From assembly GCF_022965805.1 (NCBI RefSeq), contig NC_133106.1, forward strand, positions 33,965,913-34,029,912: a DNA stretch of 64,000 nucleotides, written 5' to 3'. The position numbers were made by a program, and so were the translations under genes. Positions 10,640 through 22,440 of the stretch are shown here, piece by piece (the stretch's first letter is position 1; the number at the start of each line of letters is the position of its first letter). The DNA is from Primulina eburnea (Eukaryota; Streptophyta; Magnoliopsida; Lamiales; Gesneriaceae). The notes beneath the pieces are model-generated. The model saw only the letters and a list, made by a program, of their open reading frames with translations. It did not search any database and was not told where the DNA came from.

Positions 10640-13560
10640 ATTCAGAAAATGGGATGACACATAAATGGAGGGCTGTCCGTATCAGCAAAGTGGCACCGTC
10701 TGCCCTCTGTACTCGCCACCTGTGTACGTTGGCATGCGCAGTCCCGCCCTACACAGTGTGTGCAGGTGGACCAGCCCAAGTGGGATCGTGGGCCCCTGGG
10801 GACCATAGCCTTATTCTTTTCCAGGCCGTAAATATACAGGCCAAAAATACGGCCATGATTAAGAAGAAAGCTTGTTAAGAACATGGATTTTAGTTTAGTT
10901 TCATCTCCACAGTTATCGAAGAAAGGTGATTGTTCAAGTTTATATATACAATTTTTCAAATTTTAATATAGACACTGTGAGACATCTAACATACTTCGCT
11001 AAAGGGTGAAATTTAGCGGGTGGCTCATTAGACGGTTTAACGCAAAACAATAAAGCTAAATTCTGATATTTTGTTAAGATCGTTAATTTGAATCTAATCT
11101 ACCTCAAAATTTAACTTGATAATTATACAAATCCACGTATACAATTCTAAAAAACTTAATACAGACAATATTTTCCGTTCTGGTTAATATTTAGAGCTAA
11201 ATGCACCCGATCTCAAAATATATCATTTTCGTAGGATCATAATTTTTATAAAAGTTAAAATCAAAGCGATGTTGAGTTGAAAAAATAAGCGGAAAGTTGA
11301 TATTTACATTCTATATTTTATTATTTATACTCTATTTATGAATAAAGTTGATATATTAAATATAAATAACATAAAATAAAATATAAATATCAACTCCCAA
11401 ATTAACAATATGTAATTACAATCCATCCACCTTTTTAATTAGACAAACAGTAAAAATAAATGACCTTTATTACTCCCCCAACTAAATTTACTACAATTAT
11501 AATTTATCATAAAGACAGATTAAATTTCATGGCCTATTGAATGACGTATGCCTCTATGTGGCGGTGTAATATCCACAAACTACTGTCACCTTATATTTTG
11601 CGATAGTAACTATATTCAGCAAGCGTAAATGTTATATCCCATAATATAATAACTGATATTAAAGCAACGTTGTGAAATTTCTTTGAGTTGATAAAATCGA
11701 CATTAAAAAAAACAATTCTTACCATTTATTTTTTAGCTTTGTGTAATTATTTGTTATAATCCACGACGATTATTATTGAAAAACAAATAGTAATATGACT
11801 CGTATCGATGTATTGTCCCAGATTCGATGCACCCCATTACATAAAGAATCCAAAACCAGCCCTAAGAAATCCAAATTGAATCGAAAACAACCGGACCGGA
11901 GAGTATCTCCATTAAAACAAGAAACAGTTACACCACGTTGCCTAGAGGTATTAATTTGAAGGACCCACCCCATACATACACTAGAATTCTAAAGACAAAA
12001 ATACCTAGCTAGGGTGACTTATGTGGCAACTTTGTTTGTGAGAGGATTCCTAGCAGATACGATCAGTTCAGATGCAACAAAATCATCTCTCAAATGGTCA
12101 AAAGTAAATCTCCATTGCCACAAAAAGGCTGCCCCGAAATCTGAGAACGTGTCTTTTAAAATCTCTAAATTGTCCTGATCAGCCTAAAACAACATGAAAT
12201 ATTGGTAGCCGAGACAGACACAGCAAACGTGAAAGGGCTGGTTTTGGTTTATTAGGTCCAATTACGAAGCGTGGCTTCCAAGTTGGCTTTAAAATTTAAA
12301 TGTTCCTTGAGCTGCTCGCTTAGAAATTGGGTACATAAGATGCACGAACTAATCCAGGGTTTCGTATGTAAACTTAGACTACAAACTACATATACTTGAA
12401 GAAACACTAAAAAATATGATAAGTTATAAAACGTGGATTTTATGATTATATATTCTGTTTCTCTTTCATAAATAACAAAATAAAAATTATTATTTTATTA
12501 TTTATAGCGTAAATAATAAATTTATTTTGTTTAAGTTGGTTCAAAATCAGGGACCAATCGGCTCAACTTTTCTGCAGGGGTGCTACTGCTCCCAAATAAA
12601 TTTACCCTTAAAAGATACATGTGAAGTTAATAATGCAAATGATGTAGCATTCCAGTCCAATGACAATTAATTTTGTGACTATGGGGGATGCAGGGAGATA
12701 TTGCGCAAAGACAAGCACAATTAAATGATTCTTGACTTATATAAGAAGTAAAAAGGTCAAATACATTGGCGTAAGTACATAAAAGGTTCAAGATTTTCTG
12801 GTGCTGCAATTGTTCAATAAACCCCAGTTGTTTGTCCAAATCTATGTCATGTCCAACTCCCAGCTAGCTCATCCTAGGACCACAATCAGTACTTCTGCTG
12901 TCTGTCTTGTCAATTGTGTCTGCATGCAGTGATCGGAGACACATAGACATACGGCTCTTTTTGTATGTGTGTTTTGAGAATACTGATTCGTGCTAAGCTT
13001 GATATTTTGAGGAAAAGTTAAGGTTGGATTCAGGTCGATGCTTATGGATTATAAGATTTGGGTATTTCTCTTGAATTCGTGACATAAGATTGATTCAACT
13101 TACGCACATATTTGAAATTTTTAGCAGCAATAATTTGTTCAAAGTTTTAATCAAAATATAGTAAATGATTATGGAAATTAAACTTGTTTGGACCACCCGG
13201 TTGGGCTATTAAACCCCCAGCCTTCTCCCTTGAGTCTGCGAAGAAAGTTTCACTTTTTCATCTGACATTACCGGCCAAATAACGGAGGATTGAAGATAAA
13301 TTTGGAGTGTTTGGGGCTGTAATTTCTAAATTTGGGCAAGTGACAAAAGAAAGAACAGGGGTCCCAATAAGCATCATCCCACCAGGGAAAACACTGAGCA
13401 CTCCCCATACATTGATGATTTATGATTTTGTGTGTCCCAATGAAAAAATGTAGTAAAAAACAACAAGTATGGTTGCTAAATTTCTTTATGAATATGTCGT
13501 ATCATTTTGAATACTTACACAAACACAAGGCGAAACCAAACAACACCTGTAAATACACAC
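10640..13560. other. Intergenic, no gene seen
   Basis: A GC-richer patch at 10660-10800 has frames on both strands but no recognisable domain. The rest is AT-rich with stop-dense frames. No RNA gene or clear transposon end was identified. Confidence 0.5.
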
Positions 13561-13574
13561 GGTTAACAAAGTCC

Positions 13575-13765
13575 CGATGTTCGAATTGATAGAGTATCTG
13601 AGACGTCTAATGATCAAAAATTTAATTTTCTCTATCAACATTTTATTGGACGAGTTTGTCATAAGTTATGTATGACAAACTCGTCCAGTATAATTTATTT
13701 GACTAACACAATTTGCGACTATTGCGTTATTTTGAATATTTATTCAATGCACATCGAAGTATATC
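13575..13765 (+). repeat. Diverged SINE-like copy with internal hairpin
   Basis: GATGTTCGAATTGATAG, TTTTCTCTATCAACA and the tail TTTATTTGACTAACACAATT match the elements at about 4.8 and 25.9 kb. Where those copies read straight through, this one carries a 17-bp-arm hairpin (13647..13687). Confidence 0.4.
13647..13687. repeat. Perfect inverted repeat, 17-bp arms
   Basis: TGGACGAGTTTGTCATA pairs exactly with TATGACAAACTCGTCCA across a 7-base loop. Lies inside a SINE-like copy, downstream of the CRF gene; no gene end is close enough for it to be a usual terminator. Confidence 0.85.
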
Positions 13766-14252
13766 GTTTGTAATTCTCACGAAAAACAAATATAAAACAA
13801 AGTACTAAACCTTGAGTACATTTAATTATAATCCAAACGAATGAAACTGAAAGTTCAGTAAGCAATCATGTAGATTCAAAGCTGACAAATTTGAGGGCTA
13901 ACAAATTGTTTTCACCGAAGTGTGTGTAGGGATTTTAATGGGGAATTCATTCCATTTCATTGTTCCACCTAATTCAAAACATCAAGAGTCACGTGATCTC
14001 ACACGTGCCTGGCGGGGCGGGGCGGAGGAAGATAAAGTGTCATAATACGTAAATACAGCACCAAACACAACAATAACATGAACTCAATTCCTGTAGAATT
14101 TATTTTAATGACAATAATTAACTAGTAAAATACAAATTAACAAAACTGAAGATTAAACAAAAAAACTCGATCATTCTCAAAACTGCCGAAAAATCAACAA
14201 AACAAATTTGCTGATTTTGAAGCTACAATTTTATTTATATATAGAATAATGC

Positions 14253-15270
14253 TCAGAGTGCTATCAGAGGATCCGACCCGAATATGTCCCCGAAGTCCTG
14301 AAAGTAGTCGTCCACTGGCCAACTCGATGACCCAAATCCGAAATCAAAACCCAGATCGAGAGTTGACCCGATAAGCATATCACTGCAGCGATCAAAGTCC
14401 GATCCGAATATATTATCAGTGATACCAGTTTTCTCAAACAAGTCGGGTGGAGGTAGTGGGCTTTTCAAACTCGCGAAATATGTTGTCGTCTCTCGGCGGA
14501 AATATCAGAAAATCCGAGAAATTCTCATCCTCCACCTCTTTCGTTGACAACGCATTGTTTCCGGAGCACGACTCGGCTTCAGCCTCGGCTTGGGAGTCAG
14601 CTGCGGAGGCGTACCGGAGGACGGATTTCGGGGACTTGGCGTTGTTGTTTGAATCCTCGCCGGAGTTGTACCCTGAGCCGGTTTTTTCGTCAACGGCAGG
14701 TGGCGTCGAGAAGTTTGTGAGCGCGTCTGGTCCACGCAGCTGGATAGCCGCGTGGTCGTACACCATGGCAGCCTCTTCTGCAGTGTCGTAGGTGCCCAGC
14801 CAAAGTCGTACTCGCCTCGAGGGGTCTCTGATCTCCGCCGCCCATTTACCCCATGGCCTCTGCCGGACACCGCGAAACTTCCGTACATTTCCTACCTCCT
14901 GCGCTCGGCTCTCGATTTTCCGGCCACTGTTCTTCTTTCGCTTCATCACGGCAACCGACGGGCGTGTAACCTTGACATTTTCACTTTCGTTGTCTCTGGG
15001 ACAAGGCTGGATTCTCACCTCGTTGATGAATTTTCTGACTCTTCTGCGTTTGGAAAAAAATCCCTCCTCTTCATCACTGGAGGAGTCAGTTGCATCGGGG
15101 TCTGTGACTGAAACTCTTATGGTTCTGGGGCAAATGGTGGCGGTGGTCGTCTCCGGCTTACTTCTTCCGGGAATGGAATAATCCAGACTGATGACAACTG
15201 TCGTCTGGTTTATGTGTTCACTGTATTTAGCTCTACTAGCCAGCATAGTTTTTCCTTCCTGAGGCATCAT
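14253..15270 (-). CDS. Cytokinin response factor (AP2/ERF group VI), frameshifted
   Basis: Intronless ERF transcription factor. From the first ATG (15270; [13 protein letters not shown]) one frame gives 278 residues to a stop at 14434. A CRF domain ([20 protein letters not shown], about 48-68) is followed by a basic patch, a single AP2/ERF domain (about 130-188, with [19 protein letters not shown] and [15 protein letters not shown]) and an SPKSVLRY motif like the SP(T/S)SVL element of this group. The typical acidic, aromatic C-terminus ([10 protein letters not shown] to FGSDPLIAL) is in a second frame, 14253..14468; the switch falls near 14473-14478. With the shift the protein would be about 338 residues. 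Known role: nuclear factors acting downstream of cytokinin two-component signalling. A later ATG at 15246 is a possible start. Whether the shift is a real allele or an assembly error cannot be told here. Confidence 0.85.
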
Positions 15271-15801
15271 TATGCTGAGATTGTTTTGCTCGAAAGTTTT
15301 AGCAGATTCGTATCGAAAGCGAAAGGGGTTGGGAGCGCGATGGGTTGAAAAAGCAGTCTGCACCGAGAGATTCTTGGGGAAAAAAGAGAAAGAGCAACGC
15401 TAAAGCGTAGCCCGACCAGAAGAAAGGACAGCTTTAGACAACCACCACACACTACAGACCGAAAAAGTGGTGAAATAATCAAGGAAAGTTTTAGGAGGGA
15501 AAGGGAAGAAGGAATATATGATGAAGGGAATCAAATGGAGACTGCTGATTAATTCCTTTCACGAAGGCAGTGACTTTTGGGTGGTTATTTAGAGTAAAAC
15601 GTAGATGGGAACTTGGATTCCTCGCTTTTCTTATTGAGGATTTCTTCAAGAAAGTATAGGAAACCAAGTCTTCTTCCCTTGCGGAGTAGAGGGAGTGCTT
15701 TATGAGGAGCTTGAGAAAGAGAGATAAAAGAGTGTATGTTTGAATGTGCTTCTTCTTCGTCAGTTACGGTGTAGACCGAAAAATGTGAGCCGAAGCCAGT
15801 C

Positions 15802-15808
15802 ATTTATA
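15802..15808 (-). promoter_or_regulatory. TATA box of the CRF gene
   Basis: TATAAAT on the minus strand, about 530 bases before the CRF start, implying a leader of roughly 500 bases. The short reading frame at 15585..15803 begins inside this box, so it is unlikely to be a translated upstream frame. Confidence 0.4.
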
Positions 15809-15862
15809 GGATCTCATAGCTGGAATTGGCAGTAGTAGTACTACTGTAGCTTTAATTATTCC

Positions 15863-15864
<2 letters not shown>

Positions 15865-15902
<38 letters not shown>
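15865..15902. repeat. (AT)n microsatellite
   Basis: Uninterrupted AT run between the CRF promoter and the MITE at 15917. Confidence 0.95.
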
Positions 15903-15916
15903 CTCTTTTTCTCTTA

Positions 15917-16549
15917 AGAGCATCCACAATGGTGGATATAATCCAATCCACGTCATCCAAATAGTCGTTCCATCTAAATATTCACCACTGCACAGCATTG
16001 AATGGTGTGCCACGACAATATCCGGTTACAAATTTGTAACCGGGTATTGCTATTTTTTTTAAATTTTATTTTTTGGGTCGTGGTGGGTCGAGATGGGTCG
16101 AGTGTCGTGTTTTTTTTTTTGCCTAGCACGACCCAATCACGACCCAAGCACAAAAGCGAGACCCAAACTTAGTGAAGAGTTTGCTCGACCCAAGCTCTTC
16201 ACTGTGAAGAGCTTGGGTCGAGTAGGGTAGTTTTTTATTTTTTATTTTTTTTCACTTTTATTTAATATTTATTTAATTATATATAATTATTAAACTTTTA
16301 ATTTTACATTTCAATAAAAAAATATAATATTAAATAATAGATAAAAATAATTAAAGTGGTGAAATGATTTTATTTAAATCAAAATAAAATATTAATTAAA
16401 TTGATAGTGGGACCCATAAATATTTGGTTGGTGTGAGATATTTGATTGTGAAATATGAAATATTTGAGTAGAGAAATATTTGATTGATGACGTGGAGTAG
16501 GGGGTCCACAAATATTTGTAGGAAATATCCTTGTTATTGTGGATGGCCT
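15917..16549. mobile_element. PIF/Harbinger-type MITE
   Basis: Flanked by TAA on both sides (15914..15916 and 16550..16552), the target duplication typical of this superfamily. The ends are inverted: GAGCATCCACAATGG at the left and TTATTGTGGATGGCC at the right share a perfect 10-base core CATCCACAAT. About 633 bp, no coding capacity. The middle holds repeated GACCCAA/TTGGGTC words and a 39-bp perfect hairpin at 16184..16222. Confidence 0.75.
16184..16222. repeat. Perfect palindrome, 19-bp arms
   Basis: CTCGACCCAAGCTCTTCAC is followed, after a single T, by its exact reverse complement. It sits in the middle of the MITE and would form a strong hairpin in RNA or single-stranded DNA. Confidence 0.95.
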
Positions 16550-16552
16550 AAT

Positions 16553-19500
16553 AATACGCGTATTATTCTAATTCAATGGGGTGAAACATTTATACTGCTC
16601 TAGTAACTAGCAAGAACTTGCATTATAAGTGAAGATTTAAAAGCAATAAGTGGTGGAAAAATTTGTGAATCTGCGGTAGGGAGGAAATTATGTTTTTTAA
16701 AAAGTAGGGAGGAAATTAAAACATAAGAGAATTTGTATATTAGCTAACACCAAATGAGAGTACTTATTGAGAAGTACAACAAAAAAAGCTTTTGAGCTTG
16801 AGCTGATGATTTGGTTTTAAGGGACATTTGACTTGATAAATTTTTGAGATATGATTCAAAATTATTTTTATTATAATTTGAAATATATTATAATTATTAT
16901 TGAAATTATATAATTTGATATTAAATGAAATTTGTCTATAATTATCTAAAATTTATCGATCCAAACATAATTTATACTAGTATTTTTTTGCACTCAATAG
17001 TTAGAATAATTATCTAAATATGATTTTTGTTATTTTCAAATTAAAAATTGTTTTCATATTTTTTTTATTAAAAGTGATATAATCATCTAAATTTTTTAAA
17101 ATATATATATATAAAAGAATAGAATGATGGAATTTAAAAATATAGATAAAAAATCAAAAGATTTCAAAAGAAATGTTTTTGAGGGAAAAAATTTTTTGTA
17201 AGAAAACATGTCGTCAATAAATTCGTATCTAAAGCCTAGCTTTATATAATTTTTTAAAGTCATGACTTTTAAATGCAAACTGATCATAATTTGAATATTA
17301 GTATTAGGACACATTATGCAGGCAATAATATTATATTTTTATGCAAATTTTTTAATATCATAAAAACTGAATTTTAAATCAATATATATTATGAAATGCT
17401 TCATTTTATTAAAAAAATTACGTATTTAAATTGTATAAACAGTTAACGAAGTTTGAAAAAAATTAAATATATATTAAAATAAAACAATAATTTTATAAGA
17501 GATTGAATTTTTATTTTAAAATATAAAAAGGTTATTATTTTAGGCAAACTACATTTTTTATTCATCTAAAAAATATATCACTGTCTATTCTAAAATTATC
17601 TCTTAATTTGATTTGTTTATATATTATTCATAATATATTTAAAAGTCATTTCACATGCTATCTCATTAATATATTTAAACGTAATTGTATTATCAATTGT
17701 TAAATAATCTATCGATAACATAATAAAAGTTACACATTTGTTGTATGTCAGTTCAAATGTATATCGTGTGCGCCAAGTAACAGACGTATATATAAACCTA
17801 TTTTTCAACATTCGTTTGATACTTGAGACGATATATACGTGGTATATAATATGATTTATTGATACTTGAAGGATGGAAACTTCATCAATGACTTGATAAC
17901 ATAGAATAAAAGATTTTATAGATACTAATCATATAATCAATTTGTATTTTCTTAATAGTTCATCACATAAAAACTATAAAATAAAGCATGCCTGACTTTT
18001 AAGCAATTATAATATACGTCTTTGAGAAGTTTCATAAGATCCGTGAGAGCGGAGACATAAATACGTGAGAAAAAGATATAAATGAGCACGTGATAAAAAA
18101 TTGGTACACATCGAAAAGTTTTCGAATGTTATATAATTTTCACACACAATTAAACTATGATATCATATAAATTTAACTAATTTAATGCACTGACTATTTC
18201 ACAATTCTAATATAAAAATTAATACTACATAAATATCAGTGTAATTTATAAGACTATTAAAATATATAATTAATTATTCTCAAAATATGCATTCACAGTG
18301 TTGTTGATTATAATCCCTGCGGCGAGATATTTTCGACGAACCGCCACATCCGATGGGGACCTAGGATATTGACACGTGTAACAACACGCCAGTATTCTTA
18401 GGTAGGGGTAGATTAGAGAATTCATCTGCACAGAGGTGTTATTAAACTAAATTAAATTAATTTTTCCTGGGAATTTGCGAACTGCGATTCAGGTCACGTG
18501 ACTATCGGAGGGGACTCTTCCGTTAAATTCGAAACCAACGAATGCTAATTTTTCAGTCGACCTTTGACTAAAAAGATGTTCCATTTGTACTAATCAGAGA
18601 AAATATCATGTAATTCTAAATATAATATAAGCGTGATTATAATTTCATAGACATATTCTCTATTTGAGTTACTTGTTAAAATTATAATTTTTTATTATAA
18701 ATATATTTATGATTGACTCGTTTCAAAATAAATATACATGAGATTATCTCACAACAAATCTACTCATGGATCTAATTATTTTTATGAAATTTAATTTTTT
18801 ACAGGTGGACATCAGGGAAAACGTGGCAGGGAACCTAGGATTTGATGCCATTAATATAAGAAACACAACGTTTAACCGTGGTGGTCAGGCTCATTTTTTA
18901 ACCACCCAATAGTGTGATATTTGTTCTCTCTTTGACAAATCAATGTGTGCCATACTTGTGTCGTTTGATTATGAGCCAGCCTCTCGCTTTCAACTTATAT
19001 TGTAGCAACAACTTTATTAAATTTTTACATAATCAATATTTCATAAGTCAAAAAAATTTGGTGAATTTATTAAATATATCTACGGAATTATTACCATGCC
19101 ACTTAGCGATTAGGGGGGATTCGCAATTAATGGTTATAGTGATTCTTCAATTAAACTGTGCCGGTATCTTCCCGTAATAGCGAGGATTTGAGTCAAATTA
19201 CATGCATTTTATAAGAATAATAAAAATGAAAAGTTATCATGACAAAACCAAAAATCTAAAAAATATAAAAATTATATGATTAAAAAATATAAATTCATTG
19301 TTAACAAGATTAAAAAAAATTAAAATTACCAAACTAAAAGTAAATTTTTCCTATTTTATGATTATAGAACGAAGTTCAACGATACATGAGTCTGTATATA
19401 AACGTAGCTCCAAACTCTTATCAGCTAATTCTGATCATATACAAAATATATATTTCTCTTCTTTAAAAAGTAGTTTTTTTATAATTTTTCGAAAAACTAA

Positions 19501-20970
19501 AATATTATCATTAAAGTGCTATTATTCGTACTCCCCAAATGATGGACTAAATTTTATTTATTTATAATAATTAGAGTATGAATGACAAAATATATAGTCA
19601 GAATAAAATAAAATACAATATCTTAAAAGGTTTTCCAGCCTTCTAGCTACATCATACAGTATGATTGTAGTATGATTAATTATATCCATTAAATATTAAA
19701 GACATCACATTAAAGTAAAATGCATTAAAATTGAAATAAGCGAACTATCCAATTTGTGCGTAAAATATTTGTATACACATGCATAATATTAATTATTAGG
19801 TATTTCAAATACCTTCGATCAATTTTTAACATGTATATTAATTATAATAATAATCGCTCAAATTTTTTGAAACTTGAATCCTTGAATCCAAGTGCAACAT
19901 ATTTTTTTCCGAATTTGAAATCCACTCTATTAGATTTTAAAATGTGTGGATTTCAAGCATACTCAACACAAGTGAGATAACCTTATACATCGGCTTTGAA
20001 TTCCTCCCATCCAAATGCACGAGTTGGCAATATTTAAACCTTAATTCCAAGGCCAAACATGTTTCCAAAACAAGGAGCACGGCAAAAGAAACAGAAAGAA
20101 AACACGAGGGGTAAAACAGTAACTACTCCAACTGGAATGAGACTGGGCCGGCCTGAGATTATTGGGCCACCTGAATTCCAAAGAGGTCCAAGTATCTCCC
20201 ACCAACGAATCAAACAAAAGAAGCCGACTTGATAAGTTCCGGTTATTAATAAATTTATCATTGATTGCATTAAATATAATTAATTGTAGTAATAGTTGGC
20301 AACTACTATATACATAATATATTTCTAAAATTAGAAAGGTGACGTTAAAATAATTATTGGAATACATTAAAAATTGGGCGTTAATTTTTTTCATTAATTA
20401 TAATTAATTGATTCACCAGCAAAATTTTAGTTAATCTGTTTTTTTCAAAATTATGGTGGTTGATCTACACAAGTCTTGATGATTATATTGCTATATAATG
20501 GTTGATAAAAATTAGGAGAGGTGCGTAATATCGGGTTCTTACTGTTTTACCAAAAACTATAATTAGTAGTAACAGTACGTATGTAATCCAAATATTTTAA
20601 ACTATATAACTTAAGTATAATGTGGTTTACATATTGTGTTCAGTACGAAGATTTATCCGAGGCAGACATACGAATAACGATTACATATTCTCCACTGAAA
20701 AAAAAAAAAAAAGTTTATGTTGCAGCAAATTAGCAAGAATCAAGCATAAAGGTGTGCATCCAACAGTTGGCAGACTGAGAATAATCAATTTAATGATTGA
20801 GGAAAAAAAATAAGAAAATTCTATGTTTAATAATCTCTTCACCCTCCATCATCCTACATAGAATTTATTTAGGCCTTAATTTTCGGACATATATTGCACC
20901 GCATATTCAAATTTAGTTTCGCTAAAACATAAGTATATTAAAGAATTATGCAAAATACTTACATATATAA
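16553..20970. other. Gene-free AT-rich stretch
   Basis: Over 4 kb of very AT-rich sequence; the frames present are short, Ile/Asn/Lys rich and without any domain. G-box-type ACGTG words occur at about 18393 and 18496 but no gene follows. Nothing else could be supported. Confidence 0.6.
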
Positions 20971-20979
20971 TTAATTAAA

Positions 20980-21146
20980 GGCAAAAAATTTTGTGAGACG
21001 GTCTCATGGGTCGTATTTGTGAGACAGATCTTTTATTTGGGTCATTACGTTATATGCTAAGAGTATTACTTTTTATTGTGAATATGGATAGGTTGACCCG
21101 TCTCACAGATTATGATCCGTGAGACGGTCTCACATGAGACCCACTC
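20980..21146. mobile_element. MITE of the GTGAGACGGTCTCAC family, full copy
   Basis: A 167-bp element with a perfect 9-bp target duplication, TTAATTAAA, at 20971..20979 and 21147..21155. Left end GGCAAAAAATTTTGTGAGAC, right end CATGAGACCCACTC. Inverted GTGAGACGGTCTCA and GTGAGACGGTCTCAC arms lie near each end. A 9-bp duplication points to the Mutator superfamily (inference). Confidence 0.75.
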
Positions 21147-21689
21147 TTAATTAAATACTAACTATCGGAGTGTATATATGGTATATCCGGATAACATGTA
21201 CAGTGATTCAAGGATGACCTATTTTTAAATTTTCATAAAATAAAGGTTTTTCTTGGAACAGTTAATTTTGCATCTCTTAAAAAAATTCAAATGAATTTCA
21301 AAACTACTTTATAATTAAGGTGGATTTTAATGACGTTTTTCAATAATAATTAATAATTATGATGAATTTTAATGAAAAATTTCAAAAACATTCTTAATTC
21401 TCAAAGCCTTTCCCTTATCAAATTATTCCTTCCAGATCATATCCATCAAACCAAACTTAATTAACATAAAAGCTTCTTAAATTTGATAAAATTCGTGGAA
21501 AAAATATAATTATCTACAACTTTTCGAATAACATTTCTTATCAGATTGTCACTCATAGAATTTTTCTTGATACAAGTAATGGTACAGTAAAAAAAATCAG
21601 ATGAAATTTGATATATATGATAATCAATTATTGGTGTAACATAAAATTTGTTGGAACATTTTCTAAACCACATTGACCTGGTACGATCA

Positions 21690-21935
21690 AGCAACGTTGC
21701 GTGTTATGTTGGTAGTGTTGGTCCACAGTAAATTTTGGAGCAATGACCAGAGATCGAGTCTCGCAAGCAGTATGAGAGTTAAATTCCTTCAAATGAGGGG
21801 AGCTCCTTGTGCGCGGCGTAACATAAGGTCTAGCTGCTGCTGGTTGGCTGAGTCACCATAATTTACCTCCTCTCACATTCCTGTCAGGCAGGGGGTGAGG
21901 GACGCCTACGGTTAGCGATTTCACCTTTGGAGCAA
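21690..21935 (+). repeat. Possible tRNA-derived SINE
   Basis: GTTGGTAGTGTTGGTCCA resembles a pol III A box and AGATCGAGTCTCG a B box about 45 bases on, followed by a GC-richer body (ATTTACCTCCTCTCACATTC and GAGGGACGCCTACGG) that recalls plant SINE 3' halves. Ends and target duplication were not established. Confidence 0.35.
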
Positions 21936-22167
21936 TGTATATATAATATATATTGAGTTGCGTGTGTTAATGAATTTAGCATGTACTTAGTTAATGGAAA
22001 TTTGAGAAGATGAGTTTGCCATACGTCAAAAAAATAAAGTGGTATAAGTGAATTTATATTGTGTTACACTTTGTAGAATGGTAAGAAATATTGGTCAAAA
22101 GGCTTTTTCTCGTGCACGTCGACGCAAGTGGTGTAACTGTTGACTTTTTCGTATGGATGCTATCAGC

Positions 22168-22440
22168 ATGTATAAAAAGAGGATGTATCAAGGTCAGAAT
22201 ACACACCTGCAGAGATCCACTTCTCTTGCATTTCTGTCTCCTGTTTCTCTCCTGCGAAAATTGATTCTTCTCTTGCGCATTTTCGCCGATAAAAGTTCAG
22301 GTACTTTTTCGTTCGTCAGAGTAGTGATTTGTGCTACTGTGAGTCTGCACATTGTATCATGTGAAACAGACGTTCAAGTTCATTCTTGAAGCACATATTG
22401 CAGGGGATGAATCTATTTTGAAAACATTGTACTTCGTACA
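22168..22440 (+). other. Possible promoter and spliced non-coding leader
   Basis: TATAAAAAGAGG at about 22171 is followed by a pyrimidine-rich leader-like stretch, a splice-donor-like TTCAG|GTAC near 22300 and an acceptor-like TTGCAG near 22405. No coding frame follows in the next kilobases, so this may be a non-coding transcript or a stranded promoter. Purely suggestive. Confidence 0.2.

Noticed and set aside
14447..15181. Plus-strand frames opposite the CRF gene
   Set aside because: They are antisense shadows of a GC-biased ERF coding sequence and have no domain.
15585..15803. 72-codon frame upstream of the CRF gene as a regulatory upstream frame
   Set aside because: Its ATG lies inside the likely TATA box of the CRF promoter, so it would not be in the mRNA.
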